Below, one piece after another: positions 48,766 to 61,003 of a stretch of 64,000 nucleotides of DNA. The notes beneath the pieces are model-generated. The model was not told where the DNA came from and searched no databases. It worked only from the letters and a program-made list of their open reading frames with translations. The position numbers were made by a program, and so were the translations under genes. Where the stretch lies: assembly GCA_964016875.1 (NCBI GenBank), contig OZ024718.1:3849001-3913000 (forward strand). The letters are read 5' to 3'. This DNA is from Fallopia convolvulus. Lineage: Eukaryota; Streptophyta; Magnoliopsida; Caryophyllales; Polygonaceae. How positions within the stretch are numbered: the stretch's first letter is position 1; the number at the start of each line of letters is the position of its first letter.

Positions 48766-49111
48766 CAACTAAATTGATAAGCTTAACGAATAGTCTTATT
48801 AGTAGCTAATCGCTACTTGCAATTTTATTAGCATATATTCAAATCCAACCACTCGTAGTGAAAAGACATTATGCACTTTTTATATAAAAAAGTGATTTTT
48901 CTGTACATGTTGATGATGATTTACGATTGACACTTTTGTTAAAAGAAATGCCAAAAGGTCATTTTAACAACTAGACAAACTTGTTCAACGACTAATTATT
49001 TTTATATTACTTTTTATAATCAATCATGTCTGTGTAACACACATAAACACGGAAATACCATAAATCGATATAGTTTTGGTCGAATAAATCTATATTATAT
49101 ATTTATTATAA

Positions 49112-49474
49112 GGCTATGTTTGTTAAGTCACCGAAAAAACTAGTTGGAGTTGCAAAACTAGTTGAAGTTGTAAACTAGCTGTAAAACTAGTTGAAGTTTC
49201 AAAAAAATATATAAACATTGTTTGGTAATGTTGAACTAGTTTATTGTAGTAATTGATAATTTTAAATTCCATTTTATAATAGGGTTATTCTTATTTAGGA
49301 AATAATTATTTTTTTAATTCGAAAAACTAGTGCAAAAGCTTTAAAAACTAGCTTCTTCAAAAAACTAATTTTACAACTAGTTGCTAGTTTTTTTTTATCA
49401 AACAAACGTTTATATGAGTTTTCGCAACTAGTTGAAAAACTCCAACTAGTTTTTGGTACCTAACAAACACACCC
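49112..49474. mobile_element. Tourist-type (PIF/Harbinger) MITE, 363 bp
   Basis: Ends GGCTATGTTTGTTAAG and, reversed, GGGTGTGTTTGTTAGG are terminal inverted repeats, and ACTAGTTGGAGTT units occur near both. TAA at 49109-49111 and 49475-49477 is the 3-bp target duplication of Tourist/PIF-Harbinger elements. It has no coding capacity. Confidence 0.75.
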
Positions 49475-49903
49475 TAAGTAATCTAATGTCGACAAATGCT
49501 TGTTAATGGAAGTATTTGATATAGTAGTGTCATTCAAAAATATGTGATAAAATTGATACGTATATTGAGAGGTGGAAATTCGAACTCGTGATACATAATT
49601 TTGTGTTTAATAATGATTAATAGGCTTATCCAATTAGATCGCGTACATTAATCGAACCATAGTCAATAACTTGGAGATATTATGATGATGCTGATTTATA
49701 TCAAGGAAGTTTTAATTAATTAAATTGACACATCATGCAATATCACCCACAAGTTTTTTTCACAAAATCACATGTATAAAGAATTTTTTATTGAAAATCA
49801 TCCAACTCTGAAAATTTGTTTCAAAGGAGTAGTGACACTTTACAACCCTTCTAAACACATTGGTGAATTTAAATTAAAGTCATTGACACCATAACAAAAA
49901 TAA

Positions 49904-50370
49904 GTGCTTGTTTGGTTAAACATAGGAATTGTAATTCCTAGGAATTGTAATTCCTAGGAAGTTAAATCAAGTGAAGTTAATTTGTGGGAATTTTATTTCA
50001 TGTGATTTGAGAAAAAGTGTTTGGTTAAAATTAAATTTGTAGGAATTAGATTTTTACATGTTGTTTGGTTTGATTTGAGAAATCATGGGAATTTATATAA
50101 AGTTACTATTATAGCCATTGTCCATAAAATGTTATTGGTTTATTTATGGGTAAATTAGAGATTTTGTAATTAATAAAATTTTAAAGAAAAAAATATTTAA
50201 AATAAAAGGGTGGAAGTAGATCTTACCCACCCCCTACATGGTATTTCCAATTCCTCCATTTTAACTTCCTATGATTTTTAGTCAATTTTTTTTCACCCAA
50301 ACACATATATTAAATGGTAATTCATGGGATTTTGTAAATCATGGGATTTTCTCACCCAACCAAACAAGCA
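49904..50370. mobile_element. Tourist-type MITE, 467 bp
   Basis: Inverted ends GTGCTTGTTTGGTT and, reversed, TGCTTGTTTGGTTGGG enclose an AT-rich interior, flanked by TAA at 49901-49903 and 50371-50373. A diverged relative lies at about 61430-61800. Confidence 0.7.
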
Positions 50371-50388
50371 TAAATAGCACCAAAATAA

Positions 50389-50407
50389 CCCCCCCCCCCC
50401 CCCCCCC
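50389..50407 (+). repeat. Poly-C run of 19
   Basis: Nineteen consecutive C residues follow CACCAAAATAA. Length is likely to vary between reads. Confidence 0.9.
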
Positions 50408-51659
50408 AATAAAATACCCTAGAAGAATATTGATGAGAAAATACTTTGAGAAAGAAGTTGGTGTAAAAAAACGATTTTTATAACATATATTAAATTTTAA
50501 ATTTGTACTTTTTTTTTTGTTTTTTTAACATATGTCCTAAGTTAAACATTCTTGTTTTATAAACTAAAACTCTATAAATAAATAAATAAATCCTATTACA
50601 AAAATTAAATCACCCCTAATAATAAAAAAACAAAATCTTTCCATGAATTCATGGAAAGAATAATCTCATGTACTTATTTTTCAGATTTATTATCCTTTTA
50701 TACATATAATTCAAATAAATTCACCATTGACGTGTATTGGAAATATGGATGAACTCCATAAAAAAGGAAACACCAAGAAACAATGCTCCTTTCAACTATA
50801 TATTTTTGGTCAATATTTTTCCCTTAAATTATATAACCACGTGTTTGAGGCCTTCCTGGAAACGTTATGATCATAGACTTTTTTTTTTTGAGAGAGATTA
50901 TGATCAATTGATCATAGACTTAGCTTGCATAACCATTGTTGAATTGTACGGGAAATTAATTAAAAAAAAATCAAATTGAATAATTAATTAAACAACTGAT
51001 CGATTAATTTATTAGCTACGTGCAAACCTACCAATTTTCTACAACTGCAAATTAATCTTATATTTATAGGGAAAATATTTATGTTTTCAAAAGGACCTAA
51101 ACTTTATTTCAACATATAAAAAATCATGCATGTGGGCTATGTAGGCAATGTAGCACATAACACATTAAACTTTAGTCATGACTACACATCAATCACCCTA
51201 TGTTTTTTGCAGATTACACGTCAAGCATCACCATACCACCAATATTATGCAAGCATTCACTGCTAGTAGGGAATACTATAATGTCACTTGCACTTACGAT
51301 GACAACTAATCCAACTACCACATTTATAGGAAGGACTTCCCTCTGGTGTGAACTAGCCAGAAAAGGCCACGTTAGGACCTGTTTGATCGGAGATGGGTCC
51401 GGTTTGGGTGTCGGTATAGGCTTCATTTAAACCTCAAGTCATACCTAACGGTATTCTTGTCCCAATCATTCATAAGCTCAATGAAGAGGCGAGAATAAGT
51501 AGCCAACAGCAAAGTTGAATGTAAATAAGAGTTGAATGGATGGATCATCCATCTTTAGATTAACTGATTTAAATTTAGATAGAAGGGAACCTGTTACACC
51601 TACGAACAATCAAGTTCCATTTATAGAAAGCAACTGTTTCTAGTGTGCCCTCGGTAGTA
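50408..51659. other. PAG1 3' flank and spacer
   Basis: AT-rich; the right end holds the PAG1 3' UTR. No other gene is recognised. Confidence 0.4.
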
Positions 51660-54600
51660 TCAGTCAGCGTCCATTTCTTCCAATGCAGTGGTGGCAGCAG
51701 CCTTAGCAGCCTCCAGGAGATCATCCGGAACCTGAAATTGACATTGATTATGATAATGTTCATTCAGAATTTCAATTTATACATTTTCCCGGTATTTTTG
51801 TACAGATGGTCAATATTGGGTCAGACTTGATTCAGAACAAAAGCAGCCATGAGTTGTAATAATACTAGGTTTTCCCGTTTTTGCAACATAGCATTACTTG
51901 TCCATATAGATCTAGGATCTCAAATATTCTATACTAGCTTCTTATTTCTAAAATCCACACGGTTCCTCTTTTATGCATTTATTATTTCAACACACATATG
52001 CAAGCTAATGCTTTTTATTAGTTGAGAGAAACCGCCACTATCCAACGAAAGAATAAATAAATCCATCTTTTGTCTTGGTTAGGAAATTGATTGCCACACT
52101 CATTCCCCTAATCTTTTTGCCCAGTGAGTCATTTGCCTTTAGCAATAAAATTTTCTCTGTCATTTCCGTAATCTTTTTTGCCTTTAGCGTCAATTGCCTT
52201 GAACAATGGATTCTCATAGTCATTTCCCTAAACCTTTTACTTTGTGAATCTATTGCTGAAGCAATAGATTGCCATTGTCATTACCCTCATTAGAAAAGAA
52301 CGAGTCTCATAAGCATCTTTTTGACCTTGAAATGCGGGAAATATTACCTTCTGATGCTGGCGGTTTGACTCATCACAAACCCAACTCATCTCTAGCTCAA
52401 AGGACTTGTCCTTTGCCTCATCATGCACCTTGTAGATGCTGCATTTTCACAAATCAACTATTCAGCTAGCTATATACAAGTAAAATGTGGTTGAAAAAAC
52501 ATCTAGGATGCAACGGTCAGAACTGCCAAGTGCCAACTTCTTAGAAACTTATGCAGCTGGTCTCAATATATTAGCTACTTCATTGTTTATTGATGGCATA
52601 GAAATAAAAGACTTACATCTTTGCTACTTCAATGATTCCTTCTCTGCAGGTCATTTCAGAAAGCTTCAACTTCTCAACCTCCCTGTTGAATTGAAATAAA
52701 TAAATAAATTAGAGAAGTACATGCTAAACAAGTTCATTTATTAATCTATTTTAGTCTAACATTAAATTCCAAGCAGTTGATTCAAATGTTTCAGATGTTC
52801 AGGGTACAAATTTACAGTCTATTTGATAACTACAAATCTGCTGAATGTTATCCACTTCATCATCCAACTTTGGTACATTAATATAGACATTAAGAGGGTG
52901 GACCAGCTTACGTTTTGGCCGCTTGTTTCCCCTTACCAATAGCAGCACCAAAATATCTCTGCAAAAGAAATGAAAAGAAACCACACGAATTGAATTTATT
53001 CCAACAAATCAAAACTGAAACAATAGGACCCATGCAGATTAAATTCAACCACCAGAGCATAGCACAAATTAGCAACTAACTACGCATAGCGTCCTCTAAG
53101 AACCACAATTTACTCACATAAGAGATCCCAGATGGCTCAACCATATAAAGCTGTGGTCCATCTCTATCATATCCTCCTAAAATAACTCCACATCCAAAAG
53201 GTCTGCAACATGTATCACAACAAAGTCAATAAGAATACATAATGGACCAGCAAACACAAATTGTTTATGAAGGAATTCGTTGCAAAACAAAGTATGAAGG
53301 AAGTACTAGTCTGCAGCACCTGAGCCACCAATAAAGCGTGCAAAGATGAACATAGCTAGCAACTCGTTGAGCGAGTTCCTTAGTAGGGATAGGTTCACCA
53401 TAAGTACTGCCACAAAATTATTTGAAAAGAACATGCTCAGTAGACAGAAAATAATTGGCATATACTAAAGAAAATTAGGAGCTCTAGCATATAAACTTCG
53501 TTTCAATTCTTAGGAAAGGTAGTCATTTGAGGGAAGCCCTGCCACATTTTTACAGCAAACATCCTCTCTAAAACTACCACATTTAGAGTATTTGGTAACA
53601 AAGAAAAATAAGAAGCTTAAGAAACCAAAGTGAAAGCAATGAAAAATACTCCAAATCTTACACCATCCCACTTAAAAACTATCTCCTCAGTCCACATTGC
53701 AAGGTGTTTTGCTTTTCATGACGCTTGCAAAGCCTTTTTATGCATTTTGTGCAGTTTCCGTCTTATGGCAAAGTAACCATGGTATTGCATTAGTTAATGC
53801 TTCAATTTCTCATCTCTCTTATACTTCAACAGACAAGAATCTATATAATATCTATGATTTTTAGGATTTCAAGTATATGTAACTTGCAAATTTTACATAA
53901 GAATGCAACAGCTTTCTTCATCCCATGCAAAATAATATGACACCCTTTCATATAATATCAACATGTAAAAAAAGCAACGAAAGGCAATAGAACAAACACA
54001 TAAAATGTGAGGGGGCAGTATTTCCTATAATCTCCAGACACAGAATTCAAGATTTTGCCCCCTCCAGCAAGAATAATATTTTGGATGAAAATTCAATAAT
54101 TTTTTAGCCAACTGTTCGACTAGGAACTTAAAACTCACGAGAGTGTGATAAAACCCACTCAAGGAGTATCTCGCTTGAGGAAACCACTCTTAGGCAAGTA
54201 TCTCGCCGAGAGGAATTGTGCTGGAAAACTCTCCAACGTTTCTGATTTTTATTATAATCTCAAATGTGAATACAGTAATTCCTAGGTAAGGCCTTATATA
54301 GAGGCCACTAAAGTCATAAAAGAACCCTAAAAAGATAATGAAGATCTTCCTACTGCTAAGAATAAAGAAAACAAGATAAATAAAATAGATATTTCCTAAA
54401 ATAAAAGATAATAGACTCAAATAGAAAATAATAGACTAATTAAACTACTTAATTATAGCAAGGATCGTATCAGAGTGGTTGTTATTGGATTCAATTCTAC
54501 TCCATAGAGTGATGACTGTCTGAACTCTGAAGAGCCAGAATAAACTTAGAAGATAGGAAAGTAAGAGGCAAATGAACAGTCATATGAAAAGAGCATGTTA

Positions 54601-56121
54601 CTGCTTCTTGAAGGGATCTACACAAACCTCTCATAGTTGGTGGCTTCAGACTTAGCACGGGCAACTATTTGCCTCCCATCTGCAGCCAATCCAGCAACAG
54701 CCTGTCAATGTAGAGAGCCAGAATCTCAGCAAGGGATCGAGAGAGAAGAAGACTTTATGGAGGCATATTTTGAAGCGGTTTTTTCCCTTTATGTGCAATA
54801 ATGGACAAAAGAGAAGAAGAAATATCCTTCAATTGACATTCACTTTCCAGAGAGAGAGTTCAAATTAGAAATAGGAGACTCAGGAAAAATCCACACATGA
54901 TGGTAATTTTTTTTTTATCTAATTAGTTGGCAAAGAAATTTTTATCTTTGTTTTCTGCTGGAATAAATATATTCAAGAATGATGCGTACAAATTTGCATC
55001 AGTCATAACATAGCAATACTATTATGCACAACAATGCAACATCATTTCAAAATATCTTGCAAACTGGCAGCTTTTATAGCTGTTAAGCTCCATAATAGAT
55101 GAAATATTAATAGTAAAATATGTATTATCATCACCACTGTGCAAAATTTAGAGAATCACTTCTTGCCAACTACATTTAGGATGCTAAACTTTACACCATA
55201 TAATCTTAACTAGAATACTGATTAATCATCCTCCACTATTTGATACTTTATATAACATACCTAATTACCTATCTATTACACAAGTCTTTTCCCCAAGGAG
55301 TCAAGTTCCAGAGACCAGAAGTATGATGAAAACTCACATTAGCATTCATTAATTAAAAAGAATCACCAGTAAACGAAGAAGATATTTTCATATAAAAGTC
55401 CACAAATCCCTAGAAAGAGTAACAATCAGCTTATTTTAAGCTGCCTCTCGAAGTAAATATGAGAGCATAAACAAATAGTATCGACCTACTCCATATTCAG
55501 CAGTATCAGATCAAAAATAGGAAAAACTGATAATTGAAAACCCCAGTTTTATTGAAAACAAGAAACACTAAGTATCATAAATCTCTACGAGCTTTTTTTT
55601 TGTGCAATCATCTATCATTAGTACTATAAGCCACCAGAAAATCAAGAAATGAGTAACAATACCATGCCAGAGTGCCGGTGAACAGAATGAATTCGCCGAT
55701 TAGAGCCAGGTAGCATCATCTTAGACTGAATCAGCTTCTCAACGCCCTTCAATTCCATTCAATTAACTTACATTAGAATTTAATCGACACGTTATGCATA
55801 TACGAAAACGGGAAAATTACAAACTGAAAAAGCAGAAACGCAATAAGGAGTCCAGAGCAGAAATCTCACCAGAACGATGCCATCCTTGCACTTGATCCCA
55901 ACAACAGTCCTGATACAATCACACTTAACTTATCTCAAAATCCACAAATTGAGGAGTTTACAAATCTTCATTCAAAGCGAAAAGGACGAAGAAGAAGGAG
56001 AAGGAGAGAAGACAAACCCGCTGTTGTCAACAGCTTTGGCGGCATACTCGATCTGGAAAACACGGCCGTCGGGGGAGAAAGTGGTGACAGAAAGGTCGTA
56101 ACCAGTTCCGATGCTACTCAT
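51660..56121 (-). CDS. PAG1: 20S proteasome subunit alpha, PAG1 (alpha-3 type)
   Basis: Outer-ring alpha subunit of the 20S proteasome, needed for ring assembly and substrate gating. Ten exons, 56121-56018, 55909-55870, 55746-55663, 54701-54628, 53406-53320, 53202-53118, 52958-52912, 52682-52617, 52438-52348 and 51731-51660, give 249 residues, the length of Arabidopsis PAG1. The alpha-type N-terminus MSSIGTGYDLSVTTFSPDGR with FQIEYAAKAV (22-31) is complete, followed by GTVVGIKCKDG, HRHSGMAVAGLAADGRQI, YVHLCTLYWWLRPFGCGVIL, MVEPSGISYRYFGAAIGKG and the acidic tail ALEEMDAD. No catalytic Thr is expected in an alpha subunit. An LTR-like insertion lies in the exon 4-5 intron. Confidence 0.96.
54113..54475 (+). 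mobile_element. Possible solo LTR in PAG1 intron
   Basis: The block from TGTTCGACTAGG to about 54462 has a TATA-like centre (CCTTATATAGAGG) and is followed by GTATCAGAGTGG, which resembles the methionine-tRNA primer site TGGTATCAGAGC of plant retrotransposons. No second LTR or internal domain was found, and a target duplication is not clear. Confidence 0.4.
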
Positions 56122-56340
56122 TGTTCTTCAACTTGGATTGATTCTCTCTCTGTCTTGGCGAAGGGGAAACGGGGAAGTGAGAGAGGAGATCGAAAGAGTA
56201 GAAGTGAGAAGGGTATTTCTTAGAGCACAAGACAGAAAAAGCCCAGGCGGACCATAATCAGGACAAATGGCCTTCGTTCTTTTAAGGATTTTTTTTTTGG
56301 TGGGGTGCGCCTTTTTAAGGAGTTTTTAAAAATAATAATA
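56122..56340 (-). promoter_or_regulatory. PAG1 5' leader and promoter region
   Basis: Purine-rich short leader (GAGAG-like text) upstream of the PAG1 start. No clear TATA box is chosen. Confidence 0.3.
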
Positions 56341-56760
56341 GATGGGTATCATAATTGAATCGGTTCGGTTTGGTACTTTGGTTCGGTTGAGTACGTGTAG
56401 ACATGGCACGATTAACCGAACCGGCAGTCCCGGTTTCCGGTTTGGCCAAACATTAATCTAAATCGGTCCTTTTTTGGATTGAAGGTTTATCTTTCGGTTC
56501 AGGTCCGATTTTGGCCGATTTGGGAGCCGGCTTGGCCTCAACAAATAAAGAAAAAAGAGAAAATCGATGGTTTAACTGGTAAAAGCAGCGGTTTAACGGT
56601 AAAACCTTAACCTGTCAGTTTGAACCGGCCAAATCTCCAGTTCACCGGTTCGGGGTTTGGTCAAACCTTAAACTAAACCTTATTATAGATAAACCGACTG
56701 TTTAGGTTTTGGTCCGTGCCGATTTGGCAGTTCAAACCTAAACAGTACCATGTCTAAGTA
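56341..56760. repeat. CCGGTTTGG/GGTTCGGT-rich repeat block
   Basis: Repeated GGTTCGGTTTGG, AACCGAACCGG and GGTTTAACGG units like those at 11920-12065. Probably a remnant of a short dispersed element; no ends are clear. Confidence 0.45.
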
Positions 56761-57427
56761 CATACTCGGGTCATTAAAATTTATATGTCAATCAAGTAGA
56801 ATCATTGCGGCTTTCGTGTAGGTTTGGGTCGACCCAGCGGATCAAGAACATCGGTTTTTTTATGATTATCTTTAAATATTATACTTAAATAATATTAACT
56901 AATTATAAAAATTATTTTAACGTATGCTAATAATAAAAATAATATTATTTTAAAAAATTCTTATTGCAAACTTCAGATTTAAAAGGTGATTTGTTGATTA
57001 AAAATTTACAAGTATGATTAGTTGATTGCCTATCATTTAGTTATGATTAAAAATTTACAACTTAATGTGTTTTGAAGAAATGCAGGCACCCTAAAATGTA
57101 AATGTAAATTCTGTATATTCAAGTAATAAGCCATGATTTAATCTTTGTATTGGATGATTTATGATAAACGACATGAACTCTCAATACGAAAAATGCAACA
57201 TGATTTTGAAATTAGACATGCCACAAACGTAAATCCTCAATCAACACACAATCCAACCGGCTTCACCGGCCCAACACAATCGACCCATATAAATGACTCG
57301 AATTTGTAATTGTAATAATCCCATCGCCCGCCCAACAAACTCAAGATCAAAGTTGAGCTATATGTGAAAGCACAACTCAAACCATCCTGTTTCATAACCA
57401 AAACCATATTTGTAGTACAGCAATCGA
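56761..57427. other. AT-rich spacer
   Basis: No gene or element is recognised. Confidence 0.4.
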
Positions 57428-58474
57428 TCAGCAACTCATCTTAACAGAAGAGTAAAGGTAGTGCACAAAGTAAAAGGACACAAGGAAGCCAAAAGCCCCA
57501 GTAGCCAACATAACTGCAACTGCCATAATCAGAGAGTAGCCCACATTGAGCACGACCGATACTCGTCCACTCAATCCACCCTCCTTAAACACAAGGGAGT
57601 TGATCGAGTCAAGGAAGACATAAATCCCAACAGACCCGGATGTGAAGAACGCCTTCCACCACCACTGCCAGTCTTCCAAGCGTAGACGCTTGTAAGTGCA
57701 GACAACCGACATTTCAGCACAAAAGACTATGAACATAAAGAGTAAGATCAATAATAATAAAGAGAAGGAATCCAACAACAAGAACATGAAGCCAAGGAGG
57801 AGATTTGAACGGGAGCAACAGATAAAGGATACGCGCAGGGACTTGTCTCGGGGTATGATTTGTTCGCATAGGGTACGGGACAGACTTTGCCAGGTTCGCC
57901 CCTATGAGGCCTCCAATGAGCATCAAAGGGACCGAAATGCAAAACCAGATGGATACGAGGACCAAGAACATTGATACTTGTATAGCCATTGTGCTAACGA
58001 CGTTTGAAAATGCCAAGACAACAATAACAATCCCGGAGGAGAAGCAAGCAACAGACAAGGAGACCGACTTCCACCCTTCTGAAGTACCCTTGACGGTTCT
58101 CCAGAGGCGAACCGAAGTCTATCCTGAGGCAATACTGAAAAAGAGATAAAACATGATCGAGCTTGTCAGTATCGCTCCTCTTGAGGCTGGAGACAAGATA
58201 CCAAGAGAAGCAAGAACAAAAGTAACAAGAAATGTCGCGGTTATCTGAACACCAGCTCCAATCATAACGCAGAGTAACTAATTAGCGCATCTGGGTTCCC
58301 AGAAAACATCACCAATAGGAAAACCATCTCATTAATATTCATTTGGAACCGATATGGTGAGTTTTGAATCTCATCTCCCATGAGAAATTGACCGACATTC
58401 ATTGGACTCTTCAACAAAGGTAGTCTTATGTTATTCTTCCTGCATGAGCCAGCATTCAGCAATGTTAAACTCAA
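57428..58474 (-). pseudogene. TM9SF (EMP70/nonaspanin) pseudogene
   Basis: Pieces of a transmembrane-9 superfamily protein (endomembrane nonaspanin, TMN8-12 type) lie in order on the minus strand but in shifting frames. First (58474-58262): MGDEIQNSPYRFQMNINE, from the lumenal N-terminal domain. Then LLCVMIGAGVQITATFLVTF and LGILSPASRGAILTSSI. Then WFCISVPLMLIGGL, RTNHTPRQVPARI. Last (57787-57428): CAEMSVVCTYKRLRLEDWQW, WWKAFFTSGSVGIYVF, and the family C-terminus LVSFYFVHYLYSSVKMSC. About 200 residues between the first two parts and about 30 before the last are deleted, and frameshifts break the rest. There are no introns, as in related plant genes. Confidence 0.85.
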
Positions 58475-59068
58475 TGTACAACCTGAGCCAAACTCAAAGC
58501 TAATAATTAAATTAAGAACTATAGACCATGAAATCCAAACAATACATTAATGATATTGAAGCATAGATGATAGATCATTGAACAAAATTGTCAACTAGAT
58601 AGATGCCAAACAACAACTAAGAATGCAGAGTTATCAATTAACAATTAAGAATGTATGCCTCCAAATTAATCAGAACGCCCACACAAATCAAAAGCAGCCT
58701 CAATATACGAATTGAACAATGCTTCACATACAAAGATTCATTTTGAGAAGAAAAAAACAATTAAGTTGATAACCAATTAAATTAAGAAAGACGACCAACT
58801 GATTTGGGGATGAAGGTGTTCCTAATGGCCGGTTGTTTGCCAGGAGAACTGAATGAGATAGAGATTGGACTTCGTTGGGCGATCTGAAATCTGCAAAGGA
58901 GTCATCCGATTTGTACTTTGGTGGATTTTGTCAAACTAGCTTTAATAATATAGATCAATGGAATTTTGACCAGATACCTTAGATTTCATATCGATCAATG
59001 ATAACGATTTTGCCATTTGAAAACTTCTCTTGTTCCGCCATTTGAAAATGATTTCACCAATAAAGCCC
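58475..59068. other. Spacer
   Basis: Low similarity to anything recognised. A minus-strand ATG frame at about 59012-58977 could be a tiny exon with a GTATCTGG donor, followed by a second short stretch near 58890-58790, but the joined frame stops early. I do not call a gene. Confidence 0.3.
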
Positions 59069-61003
59069 TCACCAATAATCTCGACATGAACATGAACCAT
59101 CTTTGAAGGTGTGAAACCGGCTCCTATCTCTCACCACAATTTCCACTCTATAAACCCTAGAAATCAAACCCATTATAGTATGGCAATCCCTGCAAATCCT
59201 CAAATTCTTCACAATCCTCAAACTCTTACCCTTACATAATTTAATCAGACCAAATGCAACAGCAAGCTTCTCGCTATGCTTAGAAACAGCGTCCTCTTTC
59301 TCCTCTTCTTCAATGTCATACATCACATTCCTAGTCTCAGGAACATACCCTCCATCGACCCTAATTCTGGACATTATTTCCTTTAGCTTCTCATAAGCTT
59401 GTTCTGTAATTTCATTTCTCTCTTCACCAGCTAAAAATGTGTACACAGTTTTGTCCAATTCTATCATACTCCATCCAGGCGGCTTCTTGATCCTTTGAAT
59501 CCTCATTGATCTCCTTATGGTACCAACATCCTTCCATTTCCCAGAAACCGCGTAAGCATTTGAGAGTAAAACATGGTCTCCAGGATCAAAGGGTTCAAGT
59601 TCAGATAGCTTATCTTTCACTTTTTCAGCAAGTTCAATATTTCCATGGACGCTACAAGCTCCAAGAAGCGTTCGCCAAATCACAGAGCTTGGGGAAATTG
59701 GCATTTTAACTATGAAATCGTAAGCCTTCTGTAATAAACCAGCTCTTCCATATAGATCAACAATACATCCATAATGCTCCATGGATGGATCTATGCCATG
59801 GAATTTCACCATTTTGTCAAAGTACTCGAGTCCCTCTTTGACTAATCCGGCATGGCTACATGCATAAAGAAGAGAAATGAATGTGATTTCATCAGGCTTT
59901 ATTCCAGAGTCTTCCATTTTGTTGAAAAGATGAAGAGTTTCATTACCGTAACCGTGCATTGCAAGTCCCGCCATCATGACAGTCCATGAAACGACACTCT
60001 TTCCTTCTGGCATACGATTGAAAACCAAACTAGCCATACTCATGTTTCCACACTTGGCATACGTATCCAAAAGTGCATTATTTACAGAAACAATCCAACT
60101 CAGCCCTGCTTTCTCCACAAACCCATGAACAACTTTGCCAAATTCGAGTGCCCCTGCTTGAGCGCAGGCAGAGAGTACCCCGGTCAAGCTCACCTCATTG
60201 ACCAAACTGACTCCCACACTTGTCAATTCTCTGAAAAACTCAAATGCCTCCTTGAAATGCCCAGTGTGTACAAACCCAACAATCATTGTACTCCAAGAAA
60301 CATCCCCCTTAACAGGCATCTTTGAGAACAACTCCTTAGCAAGCTCAATTTTGCTTGCCTTTGCATACCCGGCTAGCATAACATTCCAGGAGGTTAAATC
60401 CCAGGAAGGCATCTGGTAAAACACTCTCTCCCCTTGGCTAACATCCTCACACCTGAAACAAGCAGTAAGCAGCGCATTCCAAGCAACCACATTTGGATGA
60501 GGAATTTCATCGAACACCTTCCCTGCACAATCAACATACCCACATTCACCATACATACTTGTCAAGGTCGTTCCAACAAACAGATGGGAACGCAAGCCAC
60601 AGACTAAAGCTTGGCAATGAAGCTGGACACCAGACTCGAAAGCCTTCAAATTGGCAGCCGCCTTAAGAACGAAGGCGAAGGAGAAGCTGTCAGGAGCAAG
60701 CGCTCTCCTCCGCATTTCAACGAACACATGGAGGGCATCCTCGGGGGCTTCAGAGGACTCGGAAAAGCCTCGAGCCAGGGTGTTGTAGGTGAACACGTCT
60801 GGGTTCGGAAGGTGACGGAAAAGCCGGCGAGCGTGGTCAAGGGAGTTGGGCACTGAAACTGCGCAGCTGAGAATGAGCTTGCCGGCGATGAAGGGGTCGG
60901 ATTCGAGGCCGGACTTGAAGATGAGGGCGTGGACTTGTTTGAGGTGTTTGAGGGATTTGCAAGTTTGGAGGAGGGAAACGCAGAGCTGCCCAGTTGGGTT
61001 CAT
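59069..61003 (-). CDS. DYW-type pentatricopeptide repeat protein
   Basis: A single open frame of 644 residues without introns, typical of plant PLS-class PPR proteins, which bind organelle transcripts and specify C-to-U editing. After an N-terminal QVHALIFKSGL repeat, P, L and S repeats follow, e.g. VFTYNTLARGF, VVAWNALLTACF, DVSWSTMIVGF and SVVSWTVMMAGLAMHG. The E/E+ region carries GWSMIEL and YVPETRNVMYD. The DYW domain has the zinc and catalytic HSEKLAVAFGL (HxE) and CRDCH, and ends CSCRDYW exactly. All deaminase landmarks are present. It may edit mitochondrial or plastid RNA; the target is unknown. The start is the first ATG in frame. Confidence 0.95.
   Translation of the reverse strand: MNPTGQLCVSLLQTCKSLKHLKQVHALIFKSGLESDPFIAGKLILSCAVSVPNSLDHARRLFRHLPNPDVFTYNTLARGFSESSEAPEDALHVFVEMRRRALAPDSFSFAFVLKAAANLKAFESGVQLHCQALVCGLRSHLFVGTTLTSMYGECGYVDCAGKVFDEIPHPNVVAWNALLTACFRCEDVSQGERVFYQMPSWDLTSWNVMLAGYAKASKIELAKELFSKMPVKGDVSWSTMIVGFVHTGHFKEAFEFFRELTSVGVSLVNEVSLTGVLSACAQAGALEFGKVVHGFVEKAGLSWIVSVNNALLDTYAKCGNMSMASLVFNRMPEGKSVVSWTVMMAGLAMHGYGNETLHLFNKMEDSGIKPDEITFISLLYACSHAGLVKEGLEYFDKMVKFHGIDPSMEHYGCIVDLYGRAGLLQKAYDFIVKMPISPSSVIWRTLLGACSVHGNIELAEKVKDKLSELEPFDPGDHVLLSNAYAVSGKWKDVGTIRRSMRIQRIKKPPGWSMIELDKTVYTFLAGEERNEITEQAYEKLKEIMSRIRVDGGYVPETRNVMYDIEEEEKEDAVSKHSEKLAVAFGLIKLCKGKSLRIVKNLRICRDCHTIMGLISRVYRVEIVVRDRSRFHTFKDGSCSCRDYW

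Noticed and set aside
57696..58149. Plus-strand frames over the TM9SF remnant
   Set aside because: Antisense to TM9SF-like segments; charged text comes from the reverse of hydrophobic codons.
58780..59040. Two-exon small gene on the minus strand beside the PPR gene
   Set aside because: The joined frame stops after about 30 codons and matches nothing recognised.
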